Made by a program: the position numbers and the translations under genes. A stretch of 44,046 nt of DNA from an uncultured Acidaminococcus sp. (GTDB lineage Bacteria; Bacillota; Negativicutes; Acidaminococcales; Acidaminococcaceae). The notes below the pieces were generated by a model. That model was not told the origin of the DNA, searched no databases, and saw only the letters and a program-made list of their open reading frames with translations. Shown here piece by piece: positions 20,014 to 28,198 of the stretch; the first letter of the stretch is position 1, and each line of letters opens with the position of its first letter. The stretch lies in the NCBI GenBank assembly GCA_900315205.1, contig OMYF01000015.1:1-44046 (forward strand), written 5' to 3'.

Positions 20014-21675
20014 TTACATATGCTCCGGTGCACTTACACCGAGGATCATCAGGCCATGGCGCAGGGTGTTGCCCACTGCGATGATGAGTGCCAGCCGTGC
20101 CTGCTGCAGGGCGGGATCCACACCGAGGACCCGGCACTCATTGTAGAACGAATGGAAAAGTCCTGCCAGCTCATATACATAGTGGGCGATCCGGTGCGGC
20201 GCTCTTTCCGCCGCTGCCGTTTCCACCAGTTCTTCGTACGAGTTCAGTTTCTTGATCAGTTCGATTTCAGCCGGTTCTTTGAGGACCGTCAGGTCGCAGT
20301 CCGGATCCGGCACGATATGTTCTTCCTCCATCTGCCGCATGATGCTGCAGATGCGTGCATGGGCATACTGCACATAATACACAGGGTTCTCATTGGAATG
20401 CTCCGTGGCGAGCGTCAGATCGAAATCAAGCTGGCTGTCGATGCTCCGCATGATGAAGAAGAAACGGGCTGCATCGGTGCCGACCTCTTCGATCAGTTCG
20501 TTCAGCGTCACCGCCTTGCCGGTCCGCTTGCTCATCTTGACGAGCTCGCCGTTGCGGTACAGGGAAACCATCTGCAGGATCAGGATCTCCAGCTGCTCCG
20601 GTTTGTACCCCATCGCCTGCATGGCGGCTTTCATGCGGGGAATGTAGCCGTGATGGTCGGCCCCCCAGAGGTTGATCACCCGGTCGAACCCGCGCTGGAA
20701 TTTGTTCTGATGGTAGGCGATATCCGCGGCAAAATAAGTCGATACGCCATTGTCCCGGATGACGACACGGTCCTTGTCATCGCCGAACTCCGTGGATCTG
20801 AACCAGAGAGCTCCGTCTTTCTCATAGATATACCCTTTTTCTTTCAGGGTCTCCACAGCAGCCCGGATCTTACCGGAATCATGCAGCGTCTGCTCACTGA
20901 ACCAGACATCGAATTCACAGTTAAAGGCAGCCAGATCTTCCCGTAGAGCTGCCAGTTTCTCATCCTTGGCAATTTCCTGGAACTGCTCGAGCCGTTCCGC
21001 TTCAGGCATGGAAATGAACTTATCCCCGTATTTCGCCTTGATGCGTTTTGCCGTATCGATGATATCTTCCCCATGATAGCCGTTTTCGGGGAATTCGCAG
21101 CTGATCCCGAAAAGTTCCAGATAGCGGGCATTGACGGAGGCAGCCAGGTTGTGCATCTGGTTGCCGGCGTCATTGATGTAATATTCCCGTGTCACATCAT
21201 AGCCGGCTGCCTTCATCAGGTTCGCCAGGGCACTGCCCACGGCCGCCCCGCGCCCGTGCCCCACATGGAGAGGGCCCGTCGGATTGGCACTGACGAATTC
21301 GATCTGGATCTTTTCGCCGTTTTCCTTCTTCGGAAGCGTGCCGTACGCCGCTCCCTTCTTTACGATATCAGCCAGTGCCTGGTAAAGCCAGTCCGGATGA
21401 AGGTAGAAGTTCAGGAATCCGGGACCTGCGATATCCACTTTCGCTACGGCAGGGCAGTCCAGATTCTGCTGCACCGCACCGGCTATGACGCGCGGCGCGC
21501 AGTGCAGCGACCGGGCTGCCTGCAGAGCGAAATTGGTCGCAAAATCGCCGAAAGCCTTCTGCGGCGGTACCGTCAGGACGACGGGGACCAGTTCTCCTTC
21601 ACGCAGCGTCCCCGCTGCCATCGCTTTTCTGACAGCGGCTGTCACCGCGTCAGCCAATACTTTTTTAATGTCCAC
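20014..21675 (-). CDS. argS: Arginyl-tRNA synthetase
   Basis: Class I aminoacyl-tRNA synthetase charging tRNA-Arg. It has the N-terminal Add-1 domain, the HIGH-type signature PTGPLHVGHGRG, the KMSK loop VKMSKRTGKAVTL and the C-terminal anticodon-binding DALR domain ending LGVSAPEHM. I place the start at GTG 21675 because GGAGG lies 9 nt upstream; a TTG eight codons earlier would overlap that site. The result is 553 residues. The start overlaps the end of the DUF1934 gene by 11 nt, as in the Bacillus ywiB-argS pair. Confidence 0.95.
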   Translation of the reverse strand: MDIKKVLADAVTAAVRKAMAAGTLREGELVPVVLTVPPQKAFGDFATNFALQAARSLHCAPRVIAGAVQQNLDCPAVAKVDIAGPGFLNFYLHPDWLYQALADIVKKGAAYGTLPKKENGEKIQIEFVSANPTGPLHVGHGRGAAVGSALANLMKAAGYDVTREYYINDAGNQMHNLAASVNARYLELFGISCEFPENGYHGEDIIDTAKRIKAKYGDKFISMPEAERLEQFQEIAKDEKLAALREDLAAFNCEFDVWFSEQTLHDSGKIRAAVETLKEKGYIYEKDGALWFRSTEFGDDKDRVVIRDNGVSTYFAADIAYHQNKFQRGFDRVINLWGADHHGYIPRMKAAMQAMGYKPEQLEILILQMVSLYRNGELVKMSKRTGKAVTLNELIEEVGTDAARFFFIMRSIDSQLDFDLTLATEHSNENPVYYVQYAHARICSIMRQMEEEHIVPDPDCDLTVLKEPAEIELIKKLNSYEELVETAAAERAPHRIAHYVYELAGLFHSFYNECRVLGVDPALQQARLALIIAVGNTLRHGLMILGVSAPEHM

Positions 21676-22093
21676 TGACTTCTTCCTCCTCGATTTCAAT
21701 CTTCAGGCTTATCCTTCCATTCGGCTGCTGATCCATGCTGACATCATATTCCAGCGCCAGCAGCCATCTTCCCTTTCCCTTCTCCGCGGTCAGGAGCCGC
21801 GTAAACACCACCATGGGAATGGAAAGATACGGTGTTACATAATTGAAGGAAGTATTGCGTCCCCTTTCATAATACTGGCGATGCTCATACTTCCCGTGGC
21901 GGATGACTGTCAGGGTATCCGCCGTCCATTTCAGGGTCGTTTTCGTCCCCTCCATGCCCGTCACGGCACTCTCCTCATAGCGCACGAAGGTCGTACCGTT
22001 CTTTTCAGCGAGGGAACCATAGGCGACAAACGTCATGGGCCCGTCCCCGCTGTCTTTTGTCATGCTGTGAATCTTGATCCTGACCGGAACCAT
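21665..22093 (-). CDS. DUF1934 (YwiB-like) beta-barrel protein
   Basis: A 142-residue protein with alternating beta strands and the family-like core KTTLKWTADTLTVIRHGKY followed by NTSFNYVTPYLSIP. Members form a small lipocalin-like barrel. Their function is not established. Start: ATG 22093 with GGGAGG only 4-5 nt upstream; a GTG six codons earlier (22111) is possible. The constant place directly before argS (YwiB in Bacillus) supports the family call. It is read from a promoter about 220 nt upstream through a long leader. Confidence 0.8.
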   Translation of the reverse strand: MVPVRIKIHSMTKDSGDGPMTFVAYGSLAEKNGTTFVRYEESAVTGMEGTKTTLKWTADTLTVIRHGKYEHRQYYERGRNTSFNYVTPYLSIPMVVFTRLLTAEKGKGRWLLALEYDVSMDQQPNGRISLKIEIEEEEVSGH

Positions 22094-22111
22094 CGCGCCT
22101 CCCGCTGACAC

Positions 22112-22320
22112 AAAAGAGTAGAGGGATTACTCCCTGGATCCGGCCGCAGCCGCTGCATTCCAAGAGCAAGCCCTCATGTTCAATCCATATGCAACTTTGG
22201 GAACCTTTTCCTTCAGAAACTGTCCCATTTCAGGGGGGTCCTTTCCTCTCGCAGCCAGAGCTTCTGCAGCCCTGACAGGAATTGCTCAGCGCACCAGTTC
22301 CACACAAACAAATATACGAT
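22112..22320 (-). other. Long leader of the DUF1934-argS-pyrG operon
   Basis: From the promoter at 22321-22349 transcription would run about 220 nt before the first gene. The leader has small stems, including CAGGGCT/AGCTCTG (22256-22274) and AGGGA/TCCCT near 22121-22134, but I see no T-box, no other known riboswitch core and no coding frame. No terminator with a T tract is evident in it. Confidence 0.4.
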
Positions 22321-22349
22321 ATTATAATATAAATACGGCCCGGACACAA
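22321..22349 (-). promoter_or_regulatory. Promoter of the DUF1934-argS-pyrG operon
   Basis: Minus strand TTGTGT (22344-22349), 17-bp spacer, TATAAT (22321-22326), within an AT-rich stretch that stands out from its surroundings. Confidence 0.7.
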
Positions 22350-22433
22350 GAGAAAAACGGAAACTTCCTTTCCCGGGCCGGCTGGAAAACCGCTCCGGAC
22401 GTACGGCGCCCCCGGCCTGCAGGAATCTTTCTC

Positions 22434-22462
22434 TTGTGACATATCCTCATCTGCTGTATAAT
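22434..22462 (+). promoter_or_regulatory. putP promoter
   Basis: TTGTGA (22434-22439), 17-bp spacer, TATAAT (22457-22462). The start near 22469 rules out an ATG at 22465 as the translation start. Confidence 0.7.
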
Positions 22463-22494
22463 TTATGGCAACAATTGGGGAAGGAAGTGCAGCT

Positions 22495-23988
22495 GTGTTA
22501 GCAAATGGATATGTAGCCGTCGCGGTAGTCCTTTACTTTGCGACGCTGATCGGAATCGGTGTCCTGACCTATCGTCGGGACGAAAATATGGAAGGATATG
22601 CGCTGGGAGGCAGGGAACTGGGACCCTGGGTCACCTCCATGAGTGCCGAGGCCTCCGACATGAGCGGCTGGATGCTCATGGGGCTGCCCGGCTATGCCTA
22701 TATGGCAGGGATCTCCGCCTTCTGGATCGCCATAGGCCTCATCATCGGCACCTGGGTCAACTGGGTCGTCACGGCGCGCCGTCTGAGGATCTTCACAAAA
22801 GTGATGGACAATGCCATCACCCTGCCGGAATACTTCGACAACCGTTTCCAGGACAAACAGAAGAAGCTGCGGATCGCTTCCGCTTTTTTCATTTTCGTCT
22901 TTTTCCTGATCTATACGTCCTCGAGTTTCGTGGCAGGCGGCAAGCTCTTCAATACTGCCTTTGGCCTGGATTATCATGTGTCGCTTTTCATCACGGCGGG
23001 CATCGTCGTTTTCTACACCCTGATGGGCGGATTTGCAGCGGTCTGCTGGACTGACCTTTTCCAGGGCTTCCTGATGTTCTTCTCCATCCTGATCGTTCCG
23101 GTCACGGCACTGTATTATATCGGAGGCGTCGGGCCGACCATCGAAAGGCTGAGTTCCATCAGCACGAATTACTTCAGCATGATCCAGGGAGCCGACGGCA
23201 GCGTCCTCTCCTTTGTCGCCATCATCTCGCTCCTGGGCTGGGGCCTGGGATATTTCGGCCAGCCCCACATCCTGGTCCGCTTCATGGCCATCAGCTCCCC
23301 GAAAAGCATCAAACAGGCAACCCATATCGCCGTGACGTGGGTCATCATTTCCCTTGCCATGGCTGTCCTCGTGGGCCTGACAGGCCGCGTCGTGCTGGGG
23401 GATGTCCTGAAGGGCAGTGCTGCTGAAACCGTCTTCATGCAGATGAGCGGACGCTTCTTCCATCCCTTCCTGGCCGGAGTCATCACGTCCGGCATCCTGG
23501 GCGCCATCATGAGCACCTCCGACAGCCAGCTGCTTGTGGCGGCTTCGTCCTTTACGACGGATTTTTACAAGACTCTGATCCGCAAGGATGCTTCGCCTAA
23601 AGAGCTGGTCCGTGTGAGCCGGATCATGATCGTCGTCGTCTCCGCTCTTTCCCTCCTGCTGGCCCTGGATCCGAACAGCATGATCCTGACGATCGTATCC
23701 TACGCCTGGGCAGGATTCGGAGCTGCCTTCGGGCCCCTCGTCCTCCTGTCCCTCTACTGGCGCCGCATGACGACGAACGGTGCTTTTGCAGGGATCATCG
23801 TCGGCGGGACCACGGTCCTCATCTGGAAGAATTTCTTCAGTTTCACCGGGCTCTATGAGATCATCCCCGGTTTTGCCTTCTCCCTGGCAGCCATCATCAT
23901 CGTGAGCCTCCTGGATAAGGAACCGGAGCCGCAGGTCCTGAAGAAATACGATGAATCCGTAAAAGTACTGAAAGAAAACGAAGATTGA
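22495..23988 (+). CDS. putP: Sodium/proline symporter (PutP, SSS family)
   Basis: Na+-coupled uptake of L-proline or a related solute across the inner membrane. About 13 hydrophobic segments are present, with GYALGGRELGPWVTSMSAEA and SDMSGWMLMGLPG (SSS Na+-site helix), WGLGYFGQPHILVRFMA, and ILGAIMSTSDSQLLVAASS, which carries Na2-site serines. Length is 497 residues. The start is GTG at 22495 with GGGGAAGG about 10 nt upstream. It is a single-gene unit with a promoter and a perfect terminator. The exact substrate within the family is inferred. Confidence 0.9.
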   Translation: MLANGYVAVAVVLYFATLIGIGVLTYRRDENMEGYALGGRELGPWVTSMSAEASDMSGWMLMGLPGYAYMAGISAFWIAIGLIIGTWVNWVVTARRLRIFTKVMDNAITLPEYFDNRFQDKQKKLRIASAFFIFVFFLIYTSSSFVAGGKLFNTAFGLDYHVSLFITAGIVVFYTLMGGFAAVCWTDLFQGFLMFFSILIVPVTALYYIGGVGPTIERLSSISTNYFSMIQGADGSVLSFVAIISLLGWGLGYFGQPHILVRFMAISSPKSIKQATHIAVTWVIISLAMAVLVGLTGRVVLGDVLKGSAAETVFMQMSGRFFHPFLAGVITSGILGAIMSTSDSQLLVAASSFTTDFYKTLIRKDASPKELVRVSRIMIVVVSALSLLLALDPNSMILTIVSYAWAGFGAAFGPLVLLSLYWRRMTTNGAFAGIIVGGTTVLIWKNFFSFTGLYEIIPGFAFSLAAIIIVSLLDKEPEPQVLKKYDESVKVLKENED

Positions 23989-23997
23989 TGAACGACT

Positions 23998-24034
23998 TCC
24001 GGCAGACGGCATGCGCCGTCTGCCGGATTTTTTT
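23998..24034 (+). terminator. putP intrinsic terminator
   Basis: Perfect 13-bp stem TCCGGCAGACGGC/GCCGTCTGCCGGA around ATGC, followed by seven T, 10 nt after the putP stop. Confidence 0.95.
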
Positions 24035-24114
24035 GTTTTACAGGATCCCAGCCCTGCCTTATGGCGGAAAGCATGTATCCATTTTTTTCTCCGCAGGTCC
24101 GGCATCATGATAAA

Positions 24115-24310
24115 AGATGCTGTGGTGCTGCAATCTGCCTTCAGCCGCCAGCAGCCGGCTGCGACCTGCGATTTGCGGCCTGCGGATCGCAAGATACATG
24201 CTTTGACGCTTTGACGCTGTGGTGCCGGAAGCGGCGCGGCCCTTCTTCCATTACCACAGGATCCCTCTGTGCGGCCGGGCTGGAGCCCCTGGCCCGTAAG
24301 CATCTGAAAA
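24115..24310 (-). repeat. Intergenic repeat element, diverged copy C
   Basis: Read on the minus strand from 24306, the sequence (GATGCTTACGGGCCAGGGGC..., CCCGGCCG, TCCTGTGGTAATGGAAGAAG, then CACCACAGCGTC and CAGCACCACAGCATC) follows the same order of blocks as the two copies at 42.5-42.7 kb. It is less conserved and holds an extra stretch around 24135-24205. It joins the hairpin at 24311-24346 at the same end as copy A joins its hairpin. No coding frame is credible in 24035-24370. Confidence 0.65.
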
Positions 24311-24346
24311 GAGCTGTGAAAAATGATTACTCATTTTTCACAGCTC
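24311..24346. terminator. Perfect 16-bp hairpin between convergent genes
   Basis: GAGCTGTGAAAAATGA and TCATTTTTCACAGCTC pair perfectly around TTAC. It lies between putP (+) and the GerMN gene (-) and has A/T-rich flanks both ways, so it can end transcription on both strands. It is the counterpart of the hairpin at 42433-42478. Confidence 0.85.
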
Positions 24347-24370
24347 CATTTTATGGCGGTACTTTCCGCT

Positions 24371-24922
24371 TTACTTTTTCAGGAACATCTCATTCCTCGC
24401 GACTGGATCTTCCAGGTCGATCTGGCCGAGCATATCGATCTTCTTCCCATCCACTGAGAACGCGACTTTTGTAATATCCTTGAATTCGGTCAGCGTGTCG
24501 ACCACAGCATAGATCATCAGTGTATTATCCAGATCATTATGCTTTCTGGAAAGGAAGGCTTTGTTGAAATCGACCGTAGCCGTACCATCCTTCAGGGTCA
24601 CTTTATTGACTTTCGTCCCTGCGGGGAAGGTCGTATCCCCGGAAGGAGCCTTTTCCACAAGCTCCTTCATCACAGCCAGAGGCTGGTCTTTGGCAGCGCT
24701 GTCGAGGGACACCGTAACAGCGTTCAGCTTCTGGCTCCCCTTATCGGTTGCCCGGTAAAGGGTCCTATGGATCTGGGCCGGTGCTTTCTGTTCCGTCCGG
24801 CTCTCTTTTTTGACATTTCCCGTGTTGCTGCCCTGAGGAGCATTCGCGCACCCGGCCGCCAGAGCAAGCCCCAGCAGCAGGCTGAGGAATGCCGCTCCGA
24901 AGCGTTTCCTGTTCAGCACCAT
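24371..24922 (-). CDS. GerMN-domain lipoprotein
   Basis: A 183-residue exported lipoprotein: a lipobox LAAGC places the acylated cysteine at 25, a Q/K/S-rich linker follows, and a GerMN domain covers about residues 55-180 (RATDKGSQKLNAVTVSL, FPAGTKVNKVTLKDGTATVDF, NTLMIYAVVDTLTEF, KVAFSVDGKK). GerMN domains occur in cell-wall-associated proteins such as GerM and LpqB; the molecular role is not defined. The ATG at 24922 has GAGGAGG upstream and begins 2 nt after the amidase stop, so the pair is co-translated and probably acts together in the envelope. Confidence 0.85.
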   Translation of the reverse strand: MVLNRKRFGAAFLSLLLGLALAAGCANAPQGSNTGNVKKESRTEQKAPAQIHRTLYRATDKGSQKLNAVTVSLDSAAKDQPLAVMKELVEKAPSGDTTFPAGTKVNKVTLKDGTATVDFNKAFLSRKHNDLDNTLMIYAVVDTLTEFKDITKVAFSVDGKKIDMLGQIDLEDPVARNEMFLKK

Positions 24923-24924
24923 GT

Positions 24925-26028
24925 TCAGCCTCCTCTGTGCAGATTGTAGAAGTCTTCGATGCCGTCGGCGATTGCCTTGGCCATCTTATTCTGGAACCAG
25001 TTGTCAGACAGGAGTCTCTCTTCCCGGCGGTTCGTCAGGAAAAGCATTTCGACCAGGGCACCCGGCATGGTGCACCGCTTGTTGACGTAAAAATTGGCGT
25101 ACCGGACACCCAGATCATCCACGTCAGCCGTTTTCATGAGGCGGTCCTGAATGCACTGAGCCACCTGGATGTCATATTTCGTCTTGGGATGGTAATACGT
25201 CGAGAAACCGCCGACGCTCGTGTTCTCACTGGCATTGACATGGAGACTGATGAAGAGGTCCGATTTGTTCTCTTCCGCCACATCGACACGGGCCTGCAGT
25301 TCCTGCCGGTCCGTCGCATCGGGCCCGTAGACGTCCACATCGGTCGTGCGGGTCATATAGACGATGGCGCCTTTTTCCTCCAGGAATTTCTTGACTTTCT
25401 TCGTGACAGGCAGGGTGACATTCTTTTCCTGCAGCCCCGTCACAAGGCCGTGCGTCCCCGGATCGGTCCCGCCGTGTCCGGCATCCAGGGTGATCCGCTT
25501 GCCGGCAATGCCGCCGACCACAGAATAACCGGCACCTCCGGCCGAAGCCCTCCAGGGCTTGCGTTCCAGGGAACTTCCGTTCTTGGAAGCGGAAGATGAG
25601 CTGAAAGTCTTGCGGGCAGGTCCTGCAATCACGTCGATGACAGCGCGCGTGGGCCGTTTGTTGACCGCATCCTTCTTGAGGTTGAACGTCTTATAGTCAT
25701 CGGACTGCAGTGCTTTCTTCATCTGCACCCGTACCAGGGTCTGGCTTCCCTTGGACTCCACGAGGACGCGCCGCACATAGGGAGCATTCTTTGGTACATA
25801 GGACCGGGGCACTTTAGCACCGAGCCGGCCGGAAACAGTCACCTGGAGTTCCCTGTCAAGGATCTCCGAACGCATCCTGGCATACCCCGTGGTTTCCAGT
25901 ACGACACGGAGCTGTCTGTCCGGGCTGACGCCATAGGCAATCTTCGTAATAGTGGGAGCCGCCTGGGCTGCCGCACTTCCAAGTGCGCACAGCAGTACGG
26001 CGCATAGCAGGAATATCTTCTTTAACAC
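24925..26028 (-). CDS. N-acetylmuramoyl-L-alanine amidase with AMIN domain
   Basis: Secreted peptidoglycan hydrolase of the AmiC/CwlD type. A signal peptide (residues 1-23, ending AAAQA) leads to an AMIN domain (about 25-140) that targets cell wall or septum. A basic/serine linker follows, then an Amidase_3 domain from about 178 (ITLDAGHGGTDPG zinc ligand, GLQEKNVTL second ligand, SLHVNAS third). It is 367 residues with a GTG start at 26028 preceded by GGAGGAGG. It is coupled to the GerMN lipoprotein downstream. A role in cell separation is inferred. Confidence 0.93.
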   Translation of the reverse strand: MLKKIFLLCAVLLCALGSAAAQAAPTITKIAYGVSPDRQLRVVLETTGYARMRSEILDRELQVTVSGRLGAKVPRSYVPKNAPYVRRVLVESKGSQTLVRVQMKKALQSDDYKTFNLKKDAVNKRPTRAVIDVIAGPARKTFSSSSASKNGSSLERKPWRASAGGAGYSVVGGIAGKRITLDAGHGGTDPGTHGLVTGLQEKNVTLPVTKKVKKFLEEKGAIVYMTRTTDVDVYGPDATDRQELQARVDVAEENKSDLFISLHVNASENTSVGGFSTYYHPKTKYDIQVAQCIQDRLMKTADVDDLGVRYANFYVNKRCTMPGALVEMLFLTNRREERLLSDNWFQNKMAKAIADGIEDFYNLHRGG

Positions 26029-26058
26029 AAACGTACCTCCTCCGTATACCCGAAAATT

Positions 26059-27612
26059 TTACCACGTTCCAAGACCACATGCAAACTGCGTCCTGTCTCC
26101 GTCGCCTAAGATCCGGGCAATGGCCGAAGGCAGACATTCGGGAAGATCTCCCGCCTTCAGACCGATTTTTCCGTTCCTGGCCGCCAGATCCCCGGCCAGC
26201 CCGTGCAGGTAGACCCCACAGCAGGCAGCTTCCAGGAGGGGCAGGCCCTGTCCAATCAGCGCGGCAATCGTACCGGTCAGCACATCCCCGGTGCCTCCGG
26301 TCGCCATGCCTTCATTTCCCGTCGAATTGACATAGATCCGGCCGTCAGGCGAAGCAATGATGGCCGGTGTGCATTTCAGCACGACCACGGCCTGCCAGCG
26401 GGCCGCTCCCTGCCGGGCCGCCTCCATGGGATCTGCCAGGACTGCGGAAAGGGGTACGCCGAGCAGCCGGGCCATTTCAGCCGGATGCGGCGTCAGGACC
26501 TTCCTGGAAAGACCAAGCAGCAGCGCATCCTGTCCGGCAAGGGCATTCAGTCCGTCCGCATCGATGACGAGGGGCATCGTAAGCTGCGGCAGCAGGCTCC
26601 TCAGATAGGATACGGCCTCAGCAGATTTGCCCGCGCCGGGACCGGCAGCCACGACGGAAGCCTCCCGGAGCCGCAGGGCATCGCCTGCCGCGTCAGCAAG
26701 CGATGCGGTGCGGACCATCACTTCCGTCGATTTGACGGCAAGCAGCTGCCAGACTCCGGGATGGGTATACAGCGTCACCAGTCCCCCGCCGGCACGGACG
26801 GCAGCCCTGGAAGCCAGTTCTGCTGCACCCGCATACCCGGGACTGCCCGCAAGGATGGCGATCCTGCCGTTCGTTCCCTTGTGGGCATTGCGTGCCCGCA
26901 GGGGGAAATTTTTCCGTACGTACGCATCCGTCAGCAGGGTTTCCCGGCTCGGTGCATCTGTGAGCACCTGCTCCGGTGTATTGAGATCGGCCACGATGAT
27001 CTTTCCGGTATGGGCGGCACCCGGGTAAAAATACAGGCCTGTCTTGGGTGCGATCATCGTCACGGTCGCTGCCGCGGAAAGAGCCAGTTCGCAGCGGCCC
27101 GTGTCCGCCTCCACCCCGGACGGAATATCGACGGCGATGACCGGAACGGAGATCTTCTGTACCGCTTCGATGAGACTGCGCACCGGTTCCCTGAGAGAGC
27201 CGCGGAAACTCGTCCCCAGCAGGGCATCCAGGATCACGGCTGCCTCTGTGCAGCTTGCAAGGACACGGTCCGAGTCCTGCGGCCAGAAAAGGATCTGCAT
27301 TCGAAAGGCCCTGCACAGCCTGAGCTGGAGCCCGCAGCCGCTGTCAGGCTGCTGCGGCGGAGCCGCCATGACGACCGTCACGAGCGCTCCCTGCTTTTCC
27401 AGAAAACGGGCCGCTGCCAGTCCGTCGCCGCCATTATTGCCCTTGCCGGCAAGGACCACGATCCGCCTGCCTTTTGCCCCGCCAAGGAAACCTGCTGTTT
27501 CTGCCGCGGCAGCCCGGCCGGCATTCTCGATGAGGACAGCCTCCGGAAATCCCAGCGTCCCGATGAGCAGCGCATCGACTGCCTTCATTGCCTTGCTCCT
27601 GAACAGTTTCAT
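26059..27612 (-). CDS. nnr: Bifunctional NAD(P)HX epimerase/dehydratase
   Basis: Repairs hydrated NADH and NADPH. The N-terminal YjeF_N epimerase (about residues 1-215) has VLAGKGNNGGDGLAAARFL and PVIAVDIPSGVEADTG. The C-terminal ADP/ATP-dependent dehydratase (about 240-510) has KGTNGRIAILAGSPGYAGAA, VIDADGLNAL, LTPHPAEMARL and the nucleotide loop GMATGGTGDVL. Length 517 matches the fused form. The ATG at 27612 overlaps the acpS stop by 4 nt (ATGA). Sharing a transcript with acpS is common in Firmicutes. Confidence 0.95.
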   Translation of the reverse strand: MKLFRSKAMKAVDALLIGTLGFPEAVLIENAGRAAAAETAGFLGGAKGRRIVVLAGKGNNGGDGLAAARFLEKQGALVTVVMAAPPQQPDSGCGLQLRLCRAFRMQILFWPQDSDRVLASCTEAAVILDALLGTSFRGSLREPVRSLIEAVQKISVPVIAVDIPSGVEADTGRCELALSAAATVTMIAPKTGLYFYPGAAHTGKIIVADLNTPEQVLTDAPSRETLLTDAYVRKNFPLRARNAHKGTNGRIAILAGSPGYAGAAELASRAAVRAGGGLVTLYTHPGVWQLLAVKSTEVMVRTASLADAAGDALRLREASVVAAGPGAGKSAEAVSYLRSLLPQLTMPLVIDADGLNALAGQDALLLGLSRKVLTPHPAEMARLLGVPLSAVLADPMEAARQGAARWQAVVVLKCTPAIIASPDGRIYVNSTGNEGMATGGTGDVLTGTIAALIGQGLPLLEAACCGVYLHGLAGDLAARNGKIGLKAGDLPECLPSAIARILGDGDRTQFACGLGTW

Positions 27613-27989
27613 CTGAATCTGGCCTCCACTATGACCTGAGCGACGGCACAGCTGTCCATATGGCTCAGGGATACAAAGATCGCTCCGGCATTCCAGTTGA
27701 GGGCACGGCGGAGCATGGAACCCCGCAGGTGCATCTGCGGCACCCCGGCTTCATCCGGCAGGGTCTCGATTTCTCTGAGGCAGCCCGGCGTGACACCGCA
27801 GCCCATTGCCTTGCCGATGGCTTCCTTGGCAGCATAGCGGGCTGCATAGGATTCCGCGGCATGGGCTTTTTTCGCTTCACAATAGGAAATTTCGTCCTCC
27901 GTGAAGACCTTTTCTTTGAAGCCCTCCCGGGCAAGGCTCTTTGCCATCCGTTTCACGTCGACCAGATCGACCCCGATTCCTTTGATCAT
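27609..27989 (-). CDS. acpS: Holo-[acyl-carrier-protein] synthase
   Basis: Transfers 4'-phosphopantetheine from CoA to apo-ACP. The 126-residue protein begins MIKGIGVDLVDVKRMAK (Mg2+-binding Asp 8) and has the second signature YAARYAAKEAIGKAMG with its catalytic glutamate, plus VSLSHMDSCAVAQVIVE at the C-terminus. The ATG at 27989 has AGGAGG upstream; 54 upstream open codons have no start signal. It shares a 4-nt overlap with nnr. The CoA substrate links it with coaX elsewhere in the window. Confidence 0.94.
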   Translation of the reverse strand: MIKGIGVDLVDVKRMAKSLAREGFKEKVFTEDEISYCEAKKAHAAESYAARYAAKEAIGKAMGCGVTPGCLREIETLPDEAGVPQMHLRGSMLRRALNWNAGAIFVSLSHMDSCAVAQVIVEARFR

Positions 27990-28146
27990 GGAAATTCCTC
28001 CTGTCGCTGCCGCGCAGCCTTTTCGTCCGCACCGGGAAAGGCACTGCGAAAAGAACGCAGGTATCCCCGAAGCGCCTGTCCCGGCAAGGAGCAGACGCGT
28101 GCAGGGTCTTTGCAAAAAGACAAGGCCCGGCAGTTGACTTTTTTCT

Positions 28147-28152
28147 ATCATA
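28147..28152 (-). promoter_or_regulatory. Possible -10 of the acpS-nnr-amidase operon
   Basis: TATGAT on the minus strand in an AT-rich patch between rarA and acpS. No good -35 hexamer lies at 16-18 bp. The 209-bp gap otherwise holds only a small stem GTCTTT/AAAGAC near 28110-28125. Confidence 0.3.
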
Positions 28153-28198
28153 CTAAAAAATTACGGCAAAATTATGTTCTTTTTTTGAAATCAGCCTC

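Noticed and set aside
22112..22320. 6S RNA, SRP RNA or T-box upstream of DUF1934-argS
   Set aside because: None of the diagnostic conserved segments is present; only small local stems were found.
22465..22494. ATG at 22465 as putP start
   Set aside because: It lies before the predicted transcription start and has no ribosome site; GTG 22495 has one and matches the usual SSS N-terminus.
24035..24370. Short plus-strand open frames after putP
   Set aside because: They run through the terminator hairpin and the repeat element, have no ribosome sites and show no protein-like composition.
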